Positions 9,361 through 17,570 of a DNA stretch of 64,000 nucleotides are shown here, in pieces. Position 1 is the first letter of the stretch. Each line of letters starts with the position of its first letter. This DNA is from Mycolicibacterium sp. TUM20985 (GTDB lineage: Bacteria > Actinomycetota > Actinomycetes > Mycobacteriales > Mycobacteriaceae): assembly GCF_030295745.1 (NCBI RefSeq), contig NZ_AP027291.1, positions 4,154,001 to 4,218,000 of the forward strand, read 5' to 3'. Under the pieces are notes generated by a model that searched no databases, was not told where the DNA came from, and saw nothing but the letters and a program-made list of their open reading frames with translations. Position numbers and translations under genes: made by a program.

Positions 9361-9783
9361 ATGGACTCACCCCGTTCGGGATTCCGACGTGCCGCGGCCG
9401 CCTCGTGGGCGTTGATGGGGCTCGGCGTCGCCGGCGTGGCAGGTGCCTCTGCCCTCGCCTACGTCGACACCGTGAAGCCCCCGGTGGCGACAGCCGCCGT
9501 CGAGTCGGCGCCGCCGCAGGTAATTCCGCCGCTCCTCTCGCCGCCCTTCTCGCCACCCATCGTGGAACCTCCGCCGGTGCCCGACGTCTCGACGACGACC
9601 GTCGAGCCGGCACCCGAACCGCAGTACACGCCGGTGCCTGAGTACACCCCGGTGCCCCAGTACACGACGCAAGCGCCCGCACCAAGAGCCAGCACTCCCC
9701 CGACGACCAAGCGGCGCCTCGCCCCCACGACGGTGATGGCGCCGAATTACTCGCCGCAGATCACCGTCTCCCGCGGCTCGTGA
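9361..9783 (+). CDS. Secreted or membrane-anchored Pro/Thr-rich protein
   Basis: A 140-residue protein with an Arg-containing N-terminus, one hydrophobic segment (about 15-34, signal peptide or anchor) and a long low-complexity tail. The tail is rich in Pro, Thr, Val and Tyr, with a short repeat of the type PQYTPVPEYTPVPQYT. No catalytic domain is recognisable, and there is no FMN_bind domain although ApbE follows immediately. It overlaps the apbE start by GTGA, so the two are co-translated. A structural or docking role at the cell surface is a guess from composition. Confidence 0.7.
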   Translation: MDSPRSGFRRAAAASWALMGLGVAGVAGASALAYVDTVKPPVATAAVESAPPQVIPPLLSPPFSPPIVEPPPVPDVSTTTVEPAPEPQYTPVPEYTPVPQYTTQAPAPRASTPPTTKRRLAPTTVMAPNYSPQITVSRGS

Positions 9784-10709
9784 CCCTCACCGCAACGCAG
9801 ACCGCCGACGTCCGGTGGCAGCGATGGAGTCTGGACATGCAGATCGTCGTCACGGACCCGTCTGCACTCGCCGTGGCCAGGCGGGAGACCGATGCCGAGC
9901 TCGACGTCGTCGAAGCGGCCGCGTCACGCTTCCGCCTCGACTCCGAAATCAATTCACTGACACTGACATCCGGCCGTCCGACCCGTGTCAGCGAGACACT
10001 GGCGGACCTTCTGGATGCCGCGCTGACGGCGGCCCGGCTGACCGACGGCGACGTCGACCCCACGGTGGGGGCGGCCATGGTCGCACTCGGCTACGACGCC
10101 GACATCGCCGACGTCCGAAGTGCCTCGCCCGCAGTGCCGGTCTTCACCACGCCCGCCCACTGGTCGATGATCGCGTTCGACGGTCACGTCGTCACCATGC
10201 CCCCGGGGGTCTTGCTCGATCTGGGCGCCACTGCCAAGGCGGTAGCCGCGGACCGCTGCGCCCAGCGCGCCCACACGGTGACGGGGAGCGGCGTTCTGGT
10301 GAATCTCGGCGGGGACATCGCCACGGCCGGCCCGGCGCCTGACGGCGGCTGGCAGGTCCTGGTGCAAGACGCGGACGACGAGCCGGCGAGTTCGCTTGCG
10401 CTGCCGGCGGGATCCGCGCTGGCGACGTCGAGCACCCTTCGTCGACGGTGGCGCAGCGGTGACGAATTGATGCACCACATCCTCGATCCGAGGACCGGGC
10501 GGTGTGCGGACCCGGTGTGGCGGACCGTGAGCGTGGCAGCGCAGACGTGTTTCGCCGCGAACACCGTCGCCACCGCCGCCGTCGTCCGTGGCTGGCCCGC
10601 GCTGGAGTGGATCGGCAGGCTCGGGATGGCGGCCCGACTCGTCGACGTGTTCGGGGACGTGCACACCATCGGCACCTGGCCGACCTCCGGAATCGAGGCG
10701 CAGCGATGA
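9780..10709 (+). CDS. apbE: FAD:protein FMN transferase, ApbE family
   Basis: A 309-residue ApbE protein. Family motifs are the RFRLDSEI..LT segment near residue 50, DGDVDPTVG (about 88), the DLGATAKAVAADR motif (about 145) and VNLGGDIATAG (about 180). ApbE proteins attach FMN to Ser/Thr of exported or membrane redox proteins using FAD and Mg2+. No lipoprotein signal is visible, so a cytoplasmic location or non-classical anchoring is possible. The genes on both sides overlap it, which places it in an operon with a ferric-reductase-like membrane protein, a NuoF-like protein and a ferredoxin. The flavinylated partner is not evident. Confidence 0.85.
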   Translation: MTLTATQTADVRWQRWSLDMQIVVTDPSALAVARRETDAELDVVEAAASRFRLDSEINSLTLTSGRPTRVSETLADLLDAALTAARLTDGDVDPTVGAAMVALGYDADIADVRSASPAVPVFTTPAHWSMIAFDGHVVTMPPGVLLDLGATAKAVAADRCAQRAHTVTGSGVLVNLGGDIATAGPAPDGGWQVLVQDADDEPASSLALPAGSALATSSTLRRRWRSGDELMHHILDPRTGRCADPVWRTVSVAAQTCFAANTVATAAVVRGWPALEWIGRLGMAARLVDVFGDVHTIGTWPTSGIEAQR

Positions 10710-11266
10710 CCGACCAGGCGCTCTGGGCGCTGGGCCGCGGCACCGGGATCACGGCACTCGCCTTCTTCACGCTGTCCATCGGTCTCGGCATCGCCACGCG
10801 GTCTGGTCGTCGACTGGCGGGGTTGCCACGCTTCGCCGTGGTCGACGTGCACCGATTCGCCGCGCTGGCCGGAACACTACTGGTGGCAATGCATCTCGGG
10901 CTGCTGTTCTTCGACCCGTACGCCCAACTGCGGTTGCTGGACTTCGTGATCCCGTTCCAGGGCGCCTATCGGCCGCTGTGGCTCGGGCTGGGCACTCTCG
11001 CGTTCGACGTGCTCCTGGTGGTGATCGTGACCAGCCTGCTCCGGCATCGACTGGGCGTCAACATCTTTCGCGCCGTGCACTGGGTGACCTATGCGTTGTG
11101 GCCGATGGCGATGGCTCATGCCCTCGGCAACGGTACCGACGCCTTTCGACCGTGGTTCCTGGCGTTCGCGGCGGCCTGCGCGTTGCTGGTCGCAGCGGCC
11201 CTGACATGGCGGGTGAGGGCGAACTTCGTCGAGTACGCCGATACGCGAATTGCGGTGCGTCGATGA
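10706..11266 (+). CDS. Ferric-reductase-like transmembrane protein
   Basis: A 186-residue membrane protein with about five to six hydrophobic helices. It carries the His residues expected of a heme-binding ferric-reductase-like core: one in VDVHRF (about 51), one in AMHLGLLFF, one in AVHWVTY and one in AMAHALG. Such proteins pass electrons across the membrane through b-type hemes. It has no attached flavin/NAD domain, so its electrons must come from partners, most simply the NuoF-like protein and ferredoxin encoded next. It overlaps both neighbours by ATGA. Confidence 0.8.
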   Translation: MTDQALWALGRGTGITALAFFTLSIGLGIATRSGRRLAGLPRFAVVDVHRFAALAGTLLVAMHLGLLFFDPYAQLRLLDFVIPFQGAYRPLWLGLGTLAFDVLLVVIVTSLLRHRLGVNIFRAVHWVTYALWPMAMAHALGNGTDAFRPWFLAFAAACALLVAAALTWRVRANFVEYADTRIAVRR

Positions 11267-12471
11267 CGGATCGAGGCCGCCTGCTCACCGCTCGAAGCCC
11301 CGGCTTGGCGGAACACCACACCCGGTTCGGTCGCCCACCCACCAAGGCAGTGGACGACCTCGTATCATCGCTCGAGCGGTCCGGTCTGACGGGTCGGGGT
11401 GGTGCCGGGTTCCCCACCTGCCGCAAGATCGCATCCGTCACCGGACGGAAGCCGGTCGTGATCGGCAACGGCGCCGAGGGTGAGCCGCTCAGTCGCAAAG
11501 ACGCGGTGTTGCTCGCCCGATCGCCGCACCTGGTGCTCGACGGCCTGCAACTGGTGGCCGAGACCATCGCCGCCACGACGATCTACCTATATGTACCAAG
11601 CCGATTGGCGGCGGCCGCACGGTGTGCGATCGACGAGCGCACGGCCGCCGGTTGGGACCGGCAACCGGTGACCGTCGTGGAGGCACCCGATACGTTCGTC
11701 GCCGGGGAGGAATCGGCAGTCGTCGCGCGCGTCGAAGGGCGGCCTGCACTGCCCCGCGATCGCACTGTCCTGACGACGATCGCCGGCGTGCGGGGCCGCC
11801 CGACACTGGTCAACAACGTCGAGACCCTGGCCCACGTCGCGCTCATCGCCCGGTACGGCGCCCGCTGGTTCCGGTCCGTCGGAGACCCTGCGCAGCCCGG
11901 CACCATGCTGGTCACGTCGTCGGGCGCGTCCGACCGGCCGTCCGTCCTCGAGGTACCGACCGGAACTCCGCTTCTCGACGTGGTCACACACGGCGACCCC
12001 CGCCGCACGAGGGCGGCGCTGATCGGTGGCTACCACGGCAGTTGGATTCCCTCGTCCGAGTTCGCCCAGGCCACCCTGTCGCGAGCCGGCCTCGCCCACC
12101 TCGGAGCCAGCCCCGGCGCCGGTATCGTCCATACGCTTCCCGTCGACGAGTGCGGCCTCGTACGTACGGCGGAGATCGTCGCCTACCTCGCCGACCAAGG
12201 CGCCGGGCAGTGCGGACCTTGCCTCAACGGATTGCCTCGGCTTGCAACGCTGTTCGACGAACTCGCGTACGGAAACGTCGACCAGACCTTGCTCGCCGAG
12301 ATACACCGAATACTCGGCCTGGTGGACGGGCGCGGGTCATGTCGTCACCCGGACGGCACCGTCCGGATGGCGCGCAGCGCACTCACCGTCTTCGCCTACG
12401 ACATCGACGAGCACCGCTCGGGCCGCTGCGACGCCGCCTTCGCCACGGTGCAGAGTCAGGGCCGCACGTGA
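11263..12471 (+). CDS. NuoF-like NADH dehydrogenase flavoprotein subunit
   Basis: A 402-residue homologue of the 51-kDa (NuoF) subunit of complex I and related NADH dehydrogenases. Near the N-terminus it has the Gly-rich GRGGAGFPT motif (NADH/FMN site), followed by IGNGAEGEPLSRKD, which corresponds to the usual NADEGEPGTFKD. It has VNNVETLAH and an SLBB-like middle part. The C-terminal iron-sulfur motif is altered: Cys317, Cys320 and Cys360 are present, but the first ligand of the usual CGxCxPC is Ala314. The cluster may be 3Fe-4S or absent. It probably takes electrons from NAD(P)H and feeds the adjacent ferredoxin or heme membrane protein. Confidence 0.8.
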   Translation: MTDRGRLLTARSPGLAEHHTRFGRPPTKAVDDLVSSLERSGLTGRGGAGFPTCRKIASVTGRKPVVIGNGAEGEPLSRKDAVLLARSPHLVLDGLQLVAETIAATTIYLYVPSRLAAAARCAIDERTAAGWDRQPVTVVEAPDTFVAGEESAVVARVEGRPALPRDRTVLTTIAGVRGRPTLVNNVETLAHVALIARYGARWFRSVGDPAQPGTMLVTSSGASDRPSVLEVPTGTPLLDVVTHGDPRRTRAALIGGYHGSWIPSSEFAQATLSRAGLAHLGASPGAGIVHTLPVDECGLVRTAEIVAYLADQGAGQCGPCLNGLPRLATLFDELAYGNVDQTLLAEIHRILGLVDGRGSCRHPDGTVRMARSALTVFAYDIDEHRSGRCDAAFATVQSQGRT

Positions 12472-12704
12472 CAAGGCACCCAAGCCCCGTGCGACTGCAC
12501 GTCGACTGGACCAGATGCGACGGACGGGGGCTCTGCACTGAGTTGCTTCCCGCCGTGCTCGACCGAGACGAGTGGGGTTATCCCCTGGCGCGCAACGGCT
12601 CTCGCGAGCCCGAGATCCCCTCCGGCGACCTCGCCGAGGCACGCGCTGCCGTGGATCGCTGCCCGCGACTCGCCCTTTCGTTGCTTGCACCACGTCCATC
12701 GTGA
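12468..12704 (+). CDS. Small [3Fe-4S]-type ferredoxin
   Basis: A 78-residue ferredoxin with three Cys in the spacing of single-cluster actinobacterial ferredoxins: C-x5-C in the DWTRCDGRGLC segment and a final CP in DRCPRLAL. This class often carries a 3Fe-4S cluster and serves P450s or other oxidoreductases. The GTG at 12468 overlaps the NuoF-like stop by GTGA, so it is the last gene of the tight cassette and is likely that protein's electron partner. Confidence 0.8.
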   Translation: MTRHPSPVRLHVDWTRCDGRGLCTELLPAVLDRDEWGYPLARNGSREPEIPSGDLAEARAAVDRCPRLALSLLAPRPS

Positions 12705-12759
12705 ACGGGCAGCGTCGCCCGACTCCAGTGTTCCGCCAACCTCTACAAGGAATCAACTC

Positions 12760-13242
12760 GTGACAACGTTCAACGGTCTCCCCATCCATGCGCTGCTGGT
12801 CCACTTCATCGTCGTCCTCGCACCCCTCACGGCAGCCCTGGCAATCCTCTGCGCCGTATGGCCAGCCGCGCGAAAACGCCTGACCTGGCTGGTGCTTGGC
12901 CTCGCCACCATCACCGTGGTGCTCACGCCGCTGACCACCGAAGCCGGCGAATGGCTCGAAGACAAAGTCGGCCGCTCACCGCTGCTGCACGAGCACACCG
13001 AACTCGGAGACACGATGGTGTACTTCGCCATCGCCATGCTCGTCGCCGCGGCGCTTCTGGCGGCCATTCACGTACTCGAGGTTCGCGGCAAGTCCGTCAA
13101 ACCCGTCGCATCGTGGATCGTGGCCGTCATCGTGGTGGTCCTGAGCATCGCGACCACCGTGCAGGTCTATCGCATCGGCGACTCGGGAGCCGCGGCCACC
13201 TGGAGCGACGTGGCCGGCGCCGACGCCAAACCATCCAACTGA
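12760..13242 (+). CDS. DUF2231 integral membrane protein
   Basis: A 160-residue protein with four predicted membrane helices, starting in an IHALLVHF segment. The His-containing first helix is typical of the DUF2231 family. Relatives are predicted heme- or redox-related membrane proteins of unknown function. The GTG at 12760 has AAGGA about 8 bases upstream and lies 55 bases after the ferredoxin gene on the same strand, so it may belong to that operon. It ends 17 bases before the convergent universal stress protein gene. Confidence 0.72.
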   Translation: MTTFNGLPIHALLVHFIVVLAPLTAALAILCAVWPAARKRLTWLVLGLATITVVLTPLTTEAGEWLEDKVGRSPLLHEHTELGDTMVYFAIAMLVAAALLAAIHVLEVRGKSVKPVASWIVAVIVVVLSIATTVQVYRIGDSGAAATWSDVAGADAKPSN

Positions 13243-13259
13243 TCGGGCGACGCCGTGCC

Positions 13260-14150
13260 CTAGTGCGACCGCGCCACGATGACCGGCATCCGGGACGACT
13301 GCGCCACCGCCGAGCTGACCGACCCGAGCTGCATACCGGCGAATCCACCGCGTCCGTGGCTGCCGACGACGACTAGCTGCGCCTGCTCCGCATTCTTGAT
13401 GAGCATCTCGGCGGGGCGATCGACGACGGCGATCGCGTTCACGTGTACGCCGGGATGGCGCTTCTGCCATGGTCCCAGACGGTCGCTGAGGATCTCGTCG
13501 CCCAGCGACTTCATCACCGAGGAGTCGACGGAGGGAAAGTCGCTCAAAGCGGCGTCGCTCCACGCGTGCAAGGCAATGATGTCGACGCCGCGTCGTTCCG
13601 CCTCGTCGAAGGCGATCTCGGTCGCCAACTCCGATGCCGGCGAGCCGTCCACGCCGAGCAGGATCGGGGCCCGCGCCGGGTCCGGCATCAACGGATCCTC
13701 ATCGTGGAGCACCGCGACGGGGCAGTGCGCGTGGTGTACTAGCCCCGCACTGACCGAGCCCAACAGCAACCGCCGAATGGCCCCTATGCCGCGACAGCCC
13801 ACCACGATCATCACCGCGTCCTTGGTCAGGTCCACCAGGCTGGGGACGGTGGACCCCGCGAGGACGTGACGGTGAATTTCCAGCAACCCGTCGTCCCGGG
13901 TGGCGGCCTCCGCGGTCTGCACCGCGGCTCGGATGACGTCATCGGCTTGGGTCTGGTGCCACTCCGCGAGACCCGGCAATCGTTCCGCCTCGCTCCACAC
14001 CAACATCTCCGGGGTGGGGACGACGTGAACGACGGTGAGCGGGACTCCCCGCAGCAGCGCGTCCCTGGCCGCCCAGTCGACCGCGACCCGCGATGCCGGT
14101 GAGCCGTCGACTCCGACGACGATGCCGTGGTGCTTGTCCTGTTTGGCCAC
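13260..14150 (-). CDS. Universal stress protein, tandem domain
   Basis: A 296-residue protein made of two UspA domains (about 8-145 and 155-295). Both keep the ATP-binding signature G-x2-G-x9-G-S: GCRGIGAIRRLLLGS in the first and GSHGRGGFAGMQLGS in the second. Each domain starts with a V-G-V-D-G-S-P-A-S type strand. Tandem USPs of this kind (Rv2005c, Rv2623 and relatives) are DosR-regulon members in mycobacteria and bind ATP. It lies 37 bases downstream of the DUF1876 gene on the same strand, so the two probably share the DosR-like box at 14521. Confidence 0.9.
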   Translation of the reverse strand: MAKQDKHHGIVVGVDGSPASRVAVDWAARDALLRGVPLTVVHVVPTPEMLVWSEAERLPGLAEWHQTQADDVIRAAVQTAEAATRDDGLLEIHRHVLAGSTVPSLVDLTKDAVMIVVGCRGIGAIRRLLLGSVSAGLVHHAHCPVAVLHDEDPLMPDPARAPILLGVDGSPASELATEIAFDEAERRGVDIIALHAWSDAALSDFPSVDSSVMKSLGDEILSDRLGPWQKRHPGVHVNAIAVVDRPAEMLIKNAEQAQLVVVGSHGRGGFAGMQLGSVSSAVAQSSRMPVIVARSH

Positions 14151-14187
14151 GATGGGCTCCCTCTGATTCGCCGACGCCGACCCACGG

Positions 14188-14463
14188 TCAGCGGATTGAA
14201 ATGGACTCTCCGGTCACGGATTCGATGTCACCCGCGGTGGTGACGAACAGCTGGCGCGTCAAGTGGGTCAGGGCGCGTGCGACGGCGAGTTCCTCGCCGA
14301 CCCGCTTGGGATAGCGTTCGCCGTCCTCCAGCTGTGCGTCGCCGACGCCCACCAGGTCGACGTCGTGCCAGCGCAGGCTAGCGGTGGCGTGCGTGCCGTC
14401 ACCCTTGCGATCGACGTCAATCGTGACGAGGTGCTCGGACTTGCCATGTTTGTTGTGGCTCAC
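14188..14463 (-). CDS. DUF1876 protein, Rv1738/Rv2632c family
   Basis: A 91-residue protein matching the DUF1876 family: a central beta region with ASLRWHDVDLVGVG followed by GEELAVARALTHL and a C-terminal DIESVTG. Rv1738, the best-known member, is among the most strongly DosR-induced genes, and its fold resembles ribosome hibernation factors. A similar role in translational dormancy is therefore plausible but not shown. The start is ATG at 14463, preceded by GAAGAAGGGAATTGC. A DosR-like box lies 58 bases upstream. Confidence 0.88.
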   Translation of the reverse strand: MSHNKHGKSEHLVTIDVDRKGDGTHATASLRWHDVDLVGVGDAQLEDGERYPKRVGEELAVARALTHLTRQLFVTTAGDIESVTGESISIR

Positions 14464-14520
14464 TGCAATTCCCTTCTTCGTCTCCCCAGGAGTCTGCCGT
14501 CACCAGCGACCCGCTGGCCA

Positions 14521-14533
14521 GGGTCTTTGGTCC
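14521..14533. promoter_or_regulatory. DosR-like box upstream of the DUF1876 gene
   Basis: GGGTCTTTGGTCC, reading GGACCAAAGACCC on the minus strand, is an imperfect palindrome close to the mycobacterial DosR box core (GGGAC-TWWA-GTCCC). It is centred about 64 bases from the ATG at 14463, within usual activator range. Confidence 0.6.
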
Positions 14534-14545
14534 TCGGCCGCCGCG

Positions 14546-15433
14546 CTACGGATGTCTGGCGACGATTACGGGAACAGTGGCAGACGCGGCGACCGCCGCG
14601 CTGACGGAGCCCAACAACATGCCTGCGAATCCCCCGCGTCCGTGACTACCGATCACGACGAGCTGTGCCGACCCGGCGTGGCTGAGGATCGCCTCGACGG
14701 GATGCCCGCACACCACGATCCGGTCGACCGCGACGTCGGGGTAGCGCTCCTGCCAGCCGGCCAGACGTTCGGCCAGCGCCAGCTGCGCCTGCGTCCCCGC
14801 CCTGGAGAGGTCGTACCCGGGGAGTTCGAAATCCGTCCAGTCGCTCCAGACGTGCAGGGCCCGCAACCGAACACCGCGACGGGATGCCTCGTCGAACGCG
14901 ATTGCCGTCGCCGTCTCGGACGCAGGGGAACCGTCGATTCCGACCAGTACCGCGGCGTCGGCACGAGGCGGGTCCGCCGACACCTCGTCGGGTATCACCC
15001 CGACCGGGCACTTGGCGTGATGCAGCAAGCCGGAGCTCACCGACCCCAGCAGCAGGCGATCGACCGGACCCTGTCCCCGGCCGCCCACCACGATCATGTC
15101 GGAGCCCTTCGACAAGTCGACGAGCGTCGGAATGATCGGTCCCACCGACACCTCACCATCGACTTCGACGATTCCTCGCCCAACCGCATCGACCACGACC
15201 TCACGTGCTCGCGCGACGACGGTGTCACCGTATTCATGTTGGAGTTCAGACGAATCCGACCACACCATCGGTAAAGGCCAGGACATCTCCAGGGGCATCG
15301 GTTGCACGCTGACCAGCGTCAGCGGCACGCCGCGTGATGCGGCCTCGTGCGCGGCCCAACCGATGGCGGCGTCCGACGATGGTGATCCGTCGACCCCCAC
15401 GACGACCCTGCGTTGACCCGTCGACTCGATCAT
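14546..15433 (-). CDS. Universal stress protein, tandem domain
   Basis: A 295-residue protein with two UspA domains. The ATP-binding signatures are intact in both: GGRGQGPVDRLLLGS near residue 130 and GSHGRGGFAGMLLGS near 270. The ATG at 15433 is chosen because GGGAGGA stands 3-4 bases before it. In-frame codons further upstream run into the regulatory gap and have no ribosome site. It is divergent from the nitroreductase gene, and the 221-base gap holds several DosR-like boxes. A dormancy/hypoxia stress role is inferred from family and promoter. Confidence 0.9.
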   Translation of the reverse strand: MIESTGQRRVVVGVDGSPSSDAAIGWAAHEAASRGVPLTLVSVQPMPLEMSWPLPMVWSDSSELQHEYGDTVVARAREVVVDAVGRGIVEVDGEVSVGPIIPTLVDLSKGSDMIVVGGRGQGPVDRLLLGSVSSGLLHHAKCPVGVIPDEVSADPPRADAAVLVGIDGSPASETATAIAFDEASRRGVRLRALHVWSDWTDFELPGYDLSRAGTQAQLALAERLAGWQERYPDVAVDRIVVCGHPVEAILSHAGSAQLVVIGSHGRGGFAGMLLGSVSAAVAASATVPVIVARHP

Positions 15434-15504
15434 GGTTCCTCCCGCATGGGTGAGCTTGGTGGAGACCGCCATCGTGCGGCACCGCTCCCGTCGTATGGAC
15501 GATA

Positions 15505-15603
15505 GGCCGAAAGACCAATGGGCCCAATGGACATTGGTCACCAACTGCAGGGGCCTTGGTCGGTGCCGGGTCCAATGGCCCGACCGCGGGGACCAAAGAC
15601 CCT
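15505..15603. promoter_or_regulatory. Cluster of DosR-like boxes between divergent usp and nitroreductase genes
   Basis: At least four box-like palindromes lie here: GGCCGAAAGACC (15505-15516), GACCAATGGGCCC (15513-15525, overlapping the first), GGGTCCAATGGCCC (15568-15581) and GGGGACCAAAGACCCT (15588-15603). A weaker one is GGGGCCTTGGTCGG at 15550. The last box is about 52 bases before the ATG at 15655, and the first is about 72 bases from the ATG at 15433, so the cluster can serve both directions. Confidence 0.62.
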
Positions 15604-15654
15604 GGTACGCATGGTGGCAATCCCTAGGCTGACATAGGCAGGAGGTCCGTGACC

Positions 15655-16641
15655 ATGACTCGCACGACGGTGGACACCCGAATCGTGACCCAGGCGATTC
15701 GGTTGGCCTGCCGGGCGCCCTCCCTGCACAACAGCCAGCCGTGGCGCTGGATCGTCGACGACGTGGCGGTGAGTTTGTACGCCGACTACCGACGCGTCGT
15801 ACGCTCGGCCGACCGTTCCGGCCGCGAGGCCATCATCAGCTGTGGAGCGGCCCTCGACCATCTCCTGGTCCTAATGACCGTCGCGGGTTGGACGACCACC
15901 GTCGCCTCCTTTCCCGATCCCGACGAGCGCGACCATCTTGCATGTCTCGACTTCAGCCCAGCCGAACTGGAGGCCACCGCCGCCGAAAGGTCCCGCGCCG
16001 AAGCGGTCGCCTGTCGCCGGACCAATCGGCTCCCGTTTCGGGCTCCCCGCGATTGGGATCGCGTCGAACACATGCTGCGCGAGAGCGTCGATCGGAGCAC
16101 CGTGACCATCGACGTACTCGCCGACGACGCGCGTCCGGCATTGGCGGCGGCCTCCCGGCGCACCGAGGCATCCCGGCGAACCGATCGGTACTACCACGAC
16201 GAATTGCGTTGGTGGACCGACCCTCTGCGGTCCTATGAGGGCGTGCCGCCCAGCGCCCTGGTGTCCGAAGACGAGCGCGACCGGGTCGACATCAACCGCG
16301 AGTTCCCCGTTGCCCGTTCCAGCGATACACGGTGCGACGTCGCTGTCGACGAAGCCAAGGTGCTGGTGTTGTCCACCCCCGGCGACACCAGGGAGGATGC
16401 TCTCGCCTGCGGTCGGGCCCTCTCCACGGTGTTGTTGGGCTGCACCGCAGCCGGCGTGGCCACGTGCACGCTGTCCCACATCACCGAGTTCGCGTCGAGC
16501 CGTGCCGTCATCCGCGACCTGACCGGAGGCCAAGGATGCCCCCAGGTGTTGATCCGGGTCGGTGATGCGCCGGTGCCGGATCGGGTTCCAGCGCCCACGC
16601 CGCGTCGCCCGTTGAGCGAAGTCATGCAGTCCCGTCATTGA
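15655..16641 (+). CDS. Acg-family nitroreductase-like protein
   Basis: A 328-residue protein of the Acg (Rv2032/Rv3131/Rv3127) family, nitroreductase-like flavin proteins of the mycobacterial DosR regulon. It carries the family hallmark CRAPSLHNSQPWRW near residue 20, a central GREAIISCGAALDHL and a C-terminal TPRRPLSEV. Members bind FMN, and some have been suggested to sequester it. Enzymatic nitroreduction has not been general. AGGAGG at 15640-15645 is 9 bases from the ATG at 15655, which is preferred over the GTG at 15649, only 3 bases away. It forms a probable operon with the usp gene at 16657. Confidence 0.87.
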   Translation: MTRTTVDTRIVTQAIRLACRAPSLHNSQPWRWIVDDVAVSLYADYRRVVRSADRSGREAIISCGAALDHLLVLMTVAGWTTTVASFPDPDERDHLACLDFSPAELEATAAERSRAEAVACRRTNRLPFRAPRDWDRVEHMLRESVDRSTVTIDVLADDARPALAAASRRTEASRRTDRYYHDELRWWTDPLRSYEGVPPSALVSEDERDRVDINREFPVARSSDTRCDVAVDEAKVLVLSTPGDTREDALACGRALSTVLLGCTAAGVATCTLSHITEFASSRAVIRDLTGGQGCPQVLIRVGDAPVPDRVPAPTPRRPLSEVMQSRH

Positions 16642-16656
16642 ACGAGGAGTATCCGA

Positions 16657-17562
16657 ATGTCGATTAATTGGCGCACAGCAGGAGTAATGGTCGGCGTCGA
16701 TGGGTCTGCGGAGTCCGACGCCGCGATCCGCTGGGCCGCTCGTGAAGCGGTGCTTCGTCACGCGCCGTTGACGTTGGTCCACGTGGTAGCCCCAGTGGCC
16801 GCGCGATGGCCGATGGAACCGATGTTCGCGAACATCACCGAGTGGCAACAGGACAACGCGCGACACGTCCTCGAGCAGGGGCTCAAGACCGCACACGCCT
16901 GCATCGACGACAACGAAATGACGGGGATTGCCGACGTCCACACCGAAACGCTGAACGCGAGCGTCGTGCCTGCACTGGTCTCCGCCTCCGATAATCAGAG
17001 GATGGTGGTCGTCGGCAGCCGCGGAACGGGCGCGCTTGGCCGGATGCTGCTGGGATCGGTCAGCACGGGCCTCGTCCACCACGCGCATTGCCCCGTCGCG
17101 GTCATTCGTCCCGAAGCCGAGGGGGTGGACGCCAGCGCTCCCGTCCTCCTCGGGGTAGACGGCTCCCCCGCGTCGGAGGCAGCGACGACCATGGCCTTCG
17201 AGGAGGCGTCGTTCCGCGGCGTGAGCCTGGTTGCCCTGCACGCGTGGAGCGACGTCGCGGTCTTCCCGATGCTGGGAATGGACTGGACGCAGTATGAAAA
17301 TCAGGGCCACGAGATCCTCGCCGAACGGTTGGCGGGCTGGCAGGAGCGGTATCCGGATGTGCACGTCGAGCGACGGCTCGTCTGTGATCAACCGGCTCGC
17401 TGGCTGATTCGTGAATCGGAGGATGCTCAGTTGGTGGTGGTCGGAAGTCGGGGCCGGGGCGGCTTCTCGAGCACCTGGTTCGGGTCGGTGGGCTCGGCGG
17501 TGGCTCAGTCGGCCAACGTTCCCGTGCTCGTGGTGCGCGGTACTCCCCCAGGCTCGAAGTAG
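16657..17562 (+). CDS. Universal stress protein, tandem domain
   Basis: A 301-residue tandem UspA protein. Signatures are GSRGTGALGRMLLGS (first domain) and GSRGRGGFSSTWFGS (second domain), so both nucleotide sites look intact. A GAGGAG ribosome site precedes the ATG. It lies 15 bases after the nitroreductase gene and 8 bases before pfkB, so the three are likely cotranscribed from the DosR-box cluster at 15505-15603. Confidence 0.9.
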   Translation: MSINWRTAGVMVGVDGSAESDAAIRWAAREAVLRHAPLTLVHVVAPVAARWPMEPMFANITEWQQDNARHVLEQGLKTAHACIDDNEMTGIADVHTETLNASVVPALVSASDNQRMVVVGSRGTGALGRMLLGSVSTGLVHHAHCPVAVIRPEAEGVDASAPVLLGVDGSPASEAATTMAFEEASFRGVSLVALHAWSDVAVFPMLGMDWTQYENQGHEILAERLAGWQERYPDVHVERRLVCDQPARWLIRESEDAQLVVVGSRGRGGFSSTWFGSVGSAVAQSANVPVLVVRGTPPGSK

Positions 17563-17570
17563 ACGAGCCG

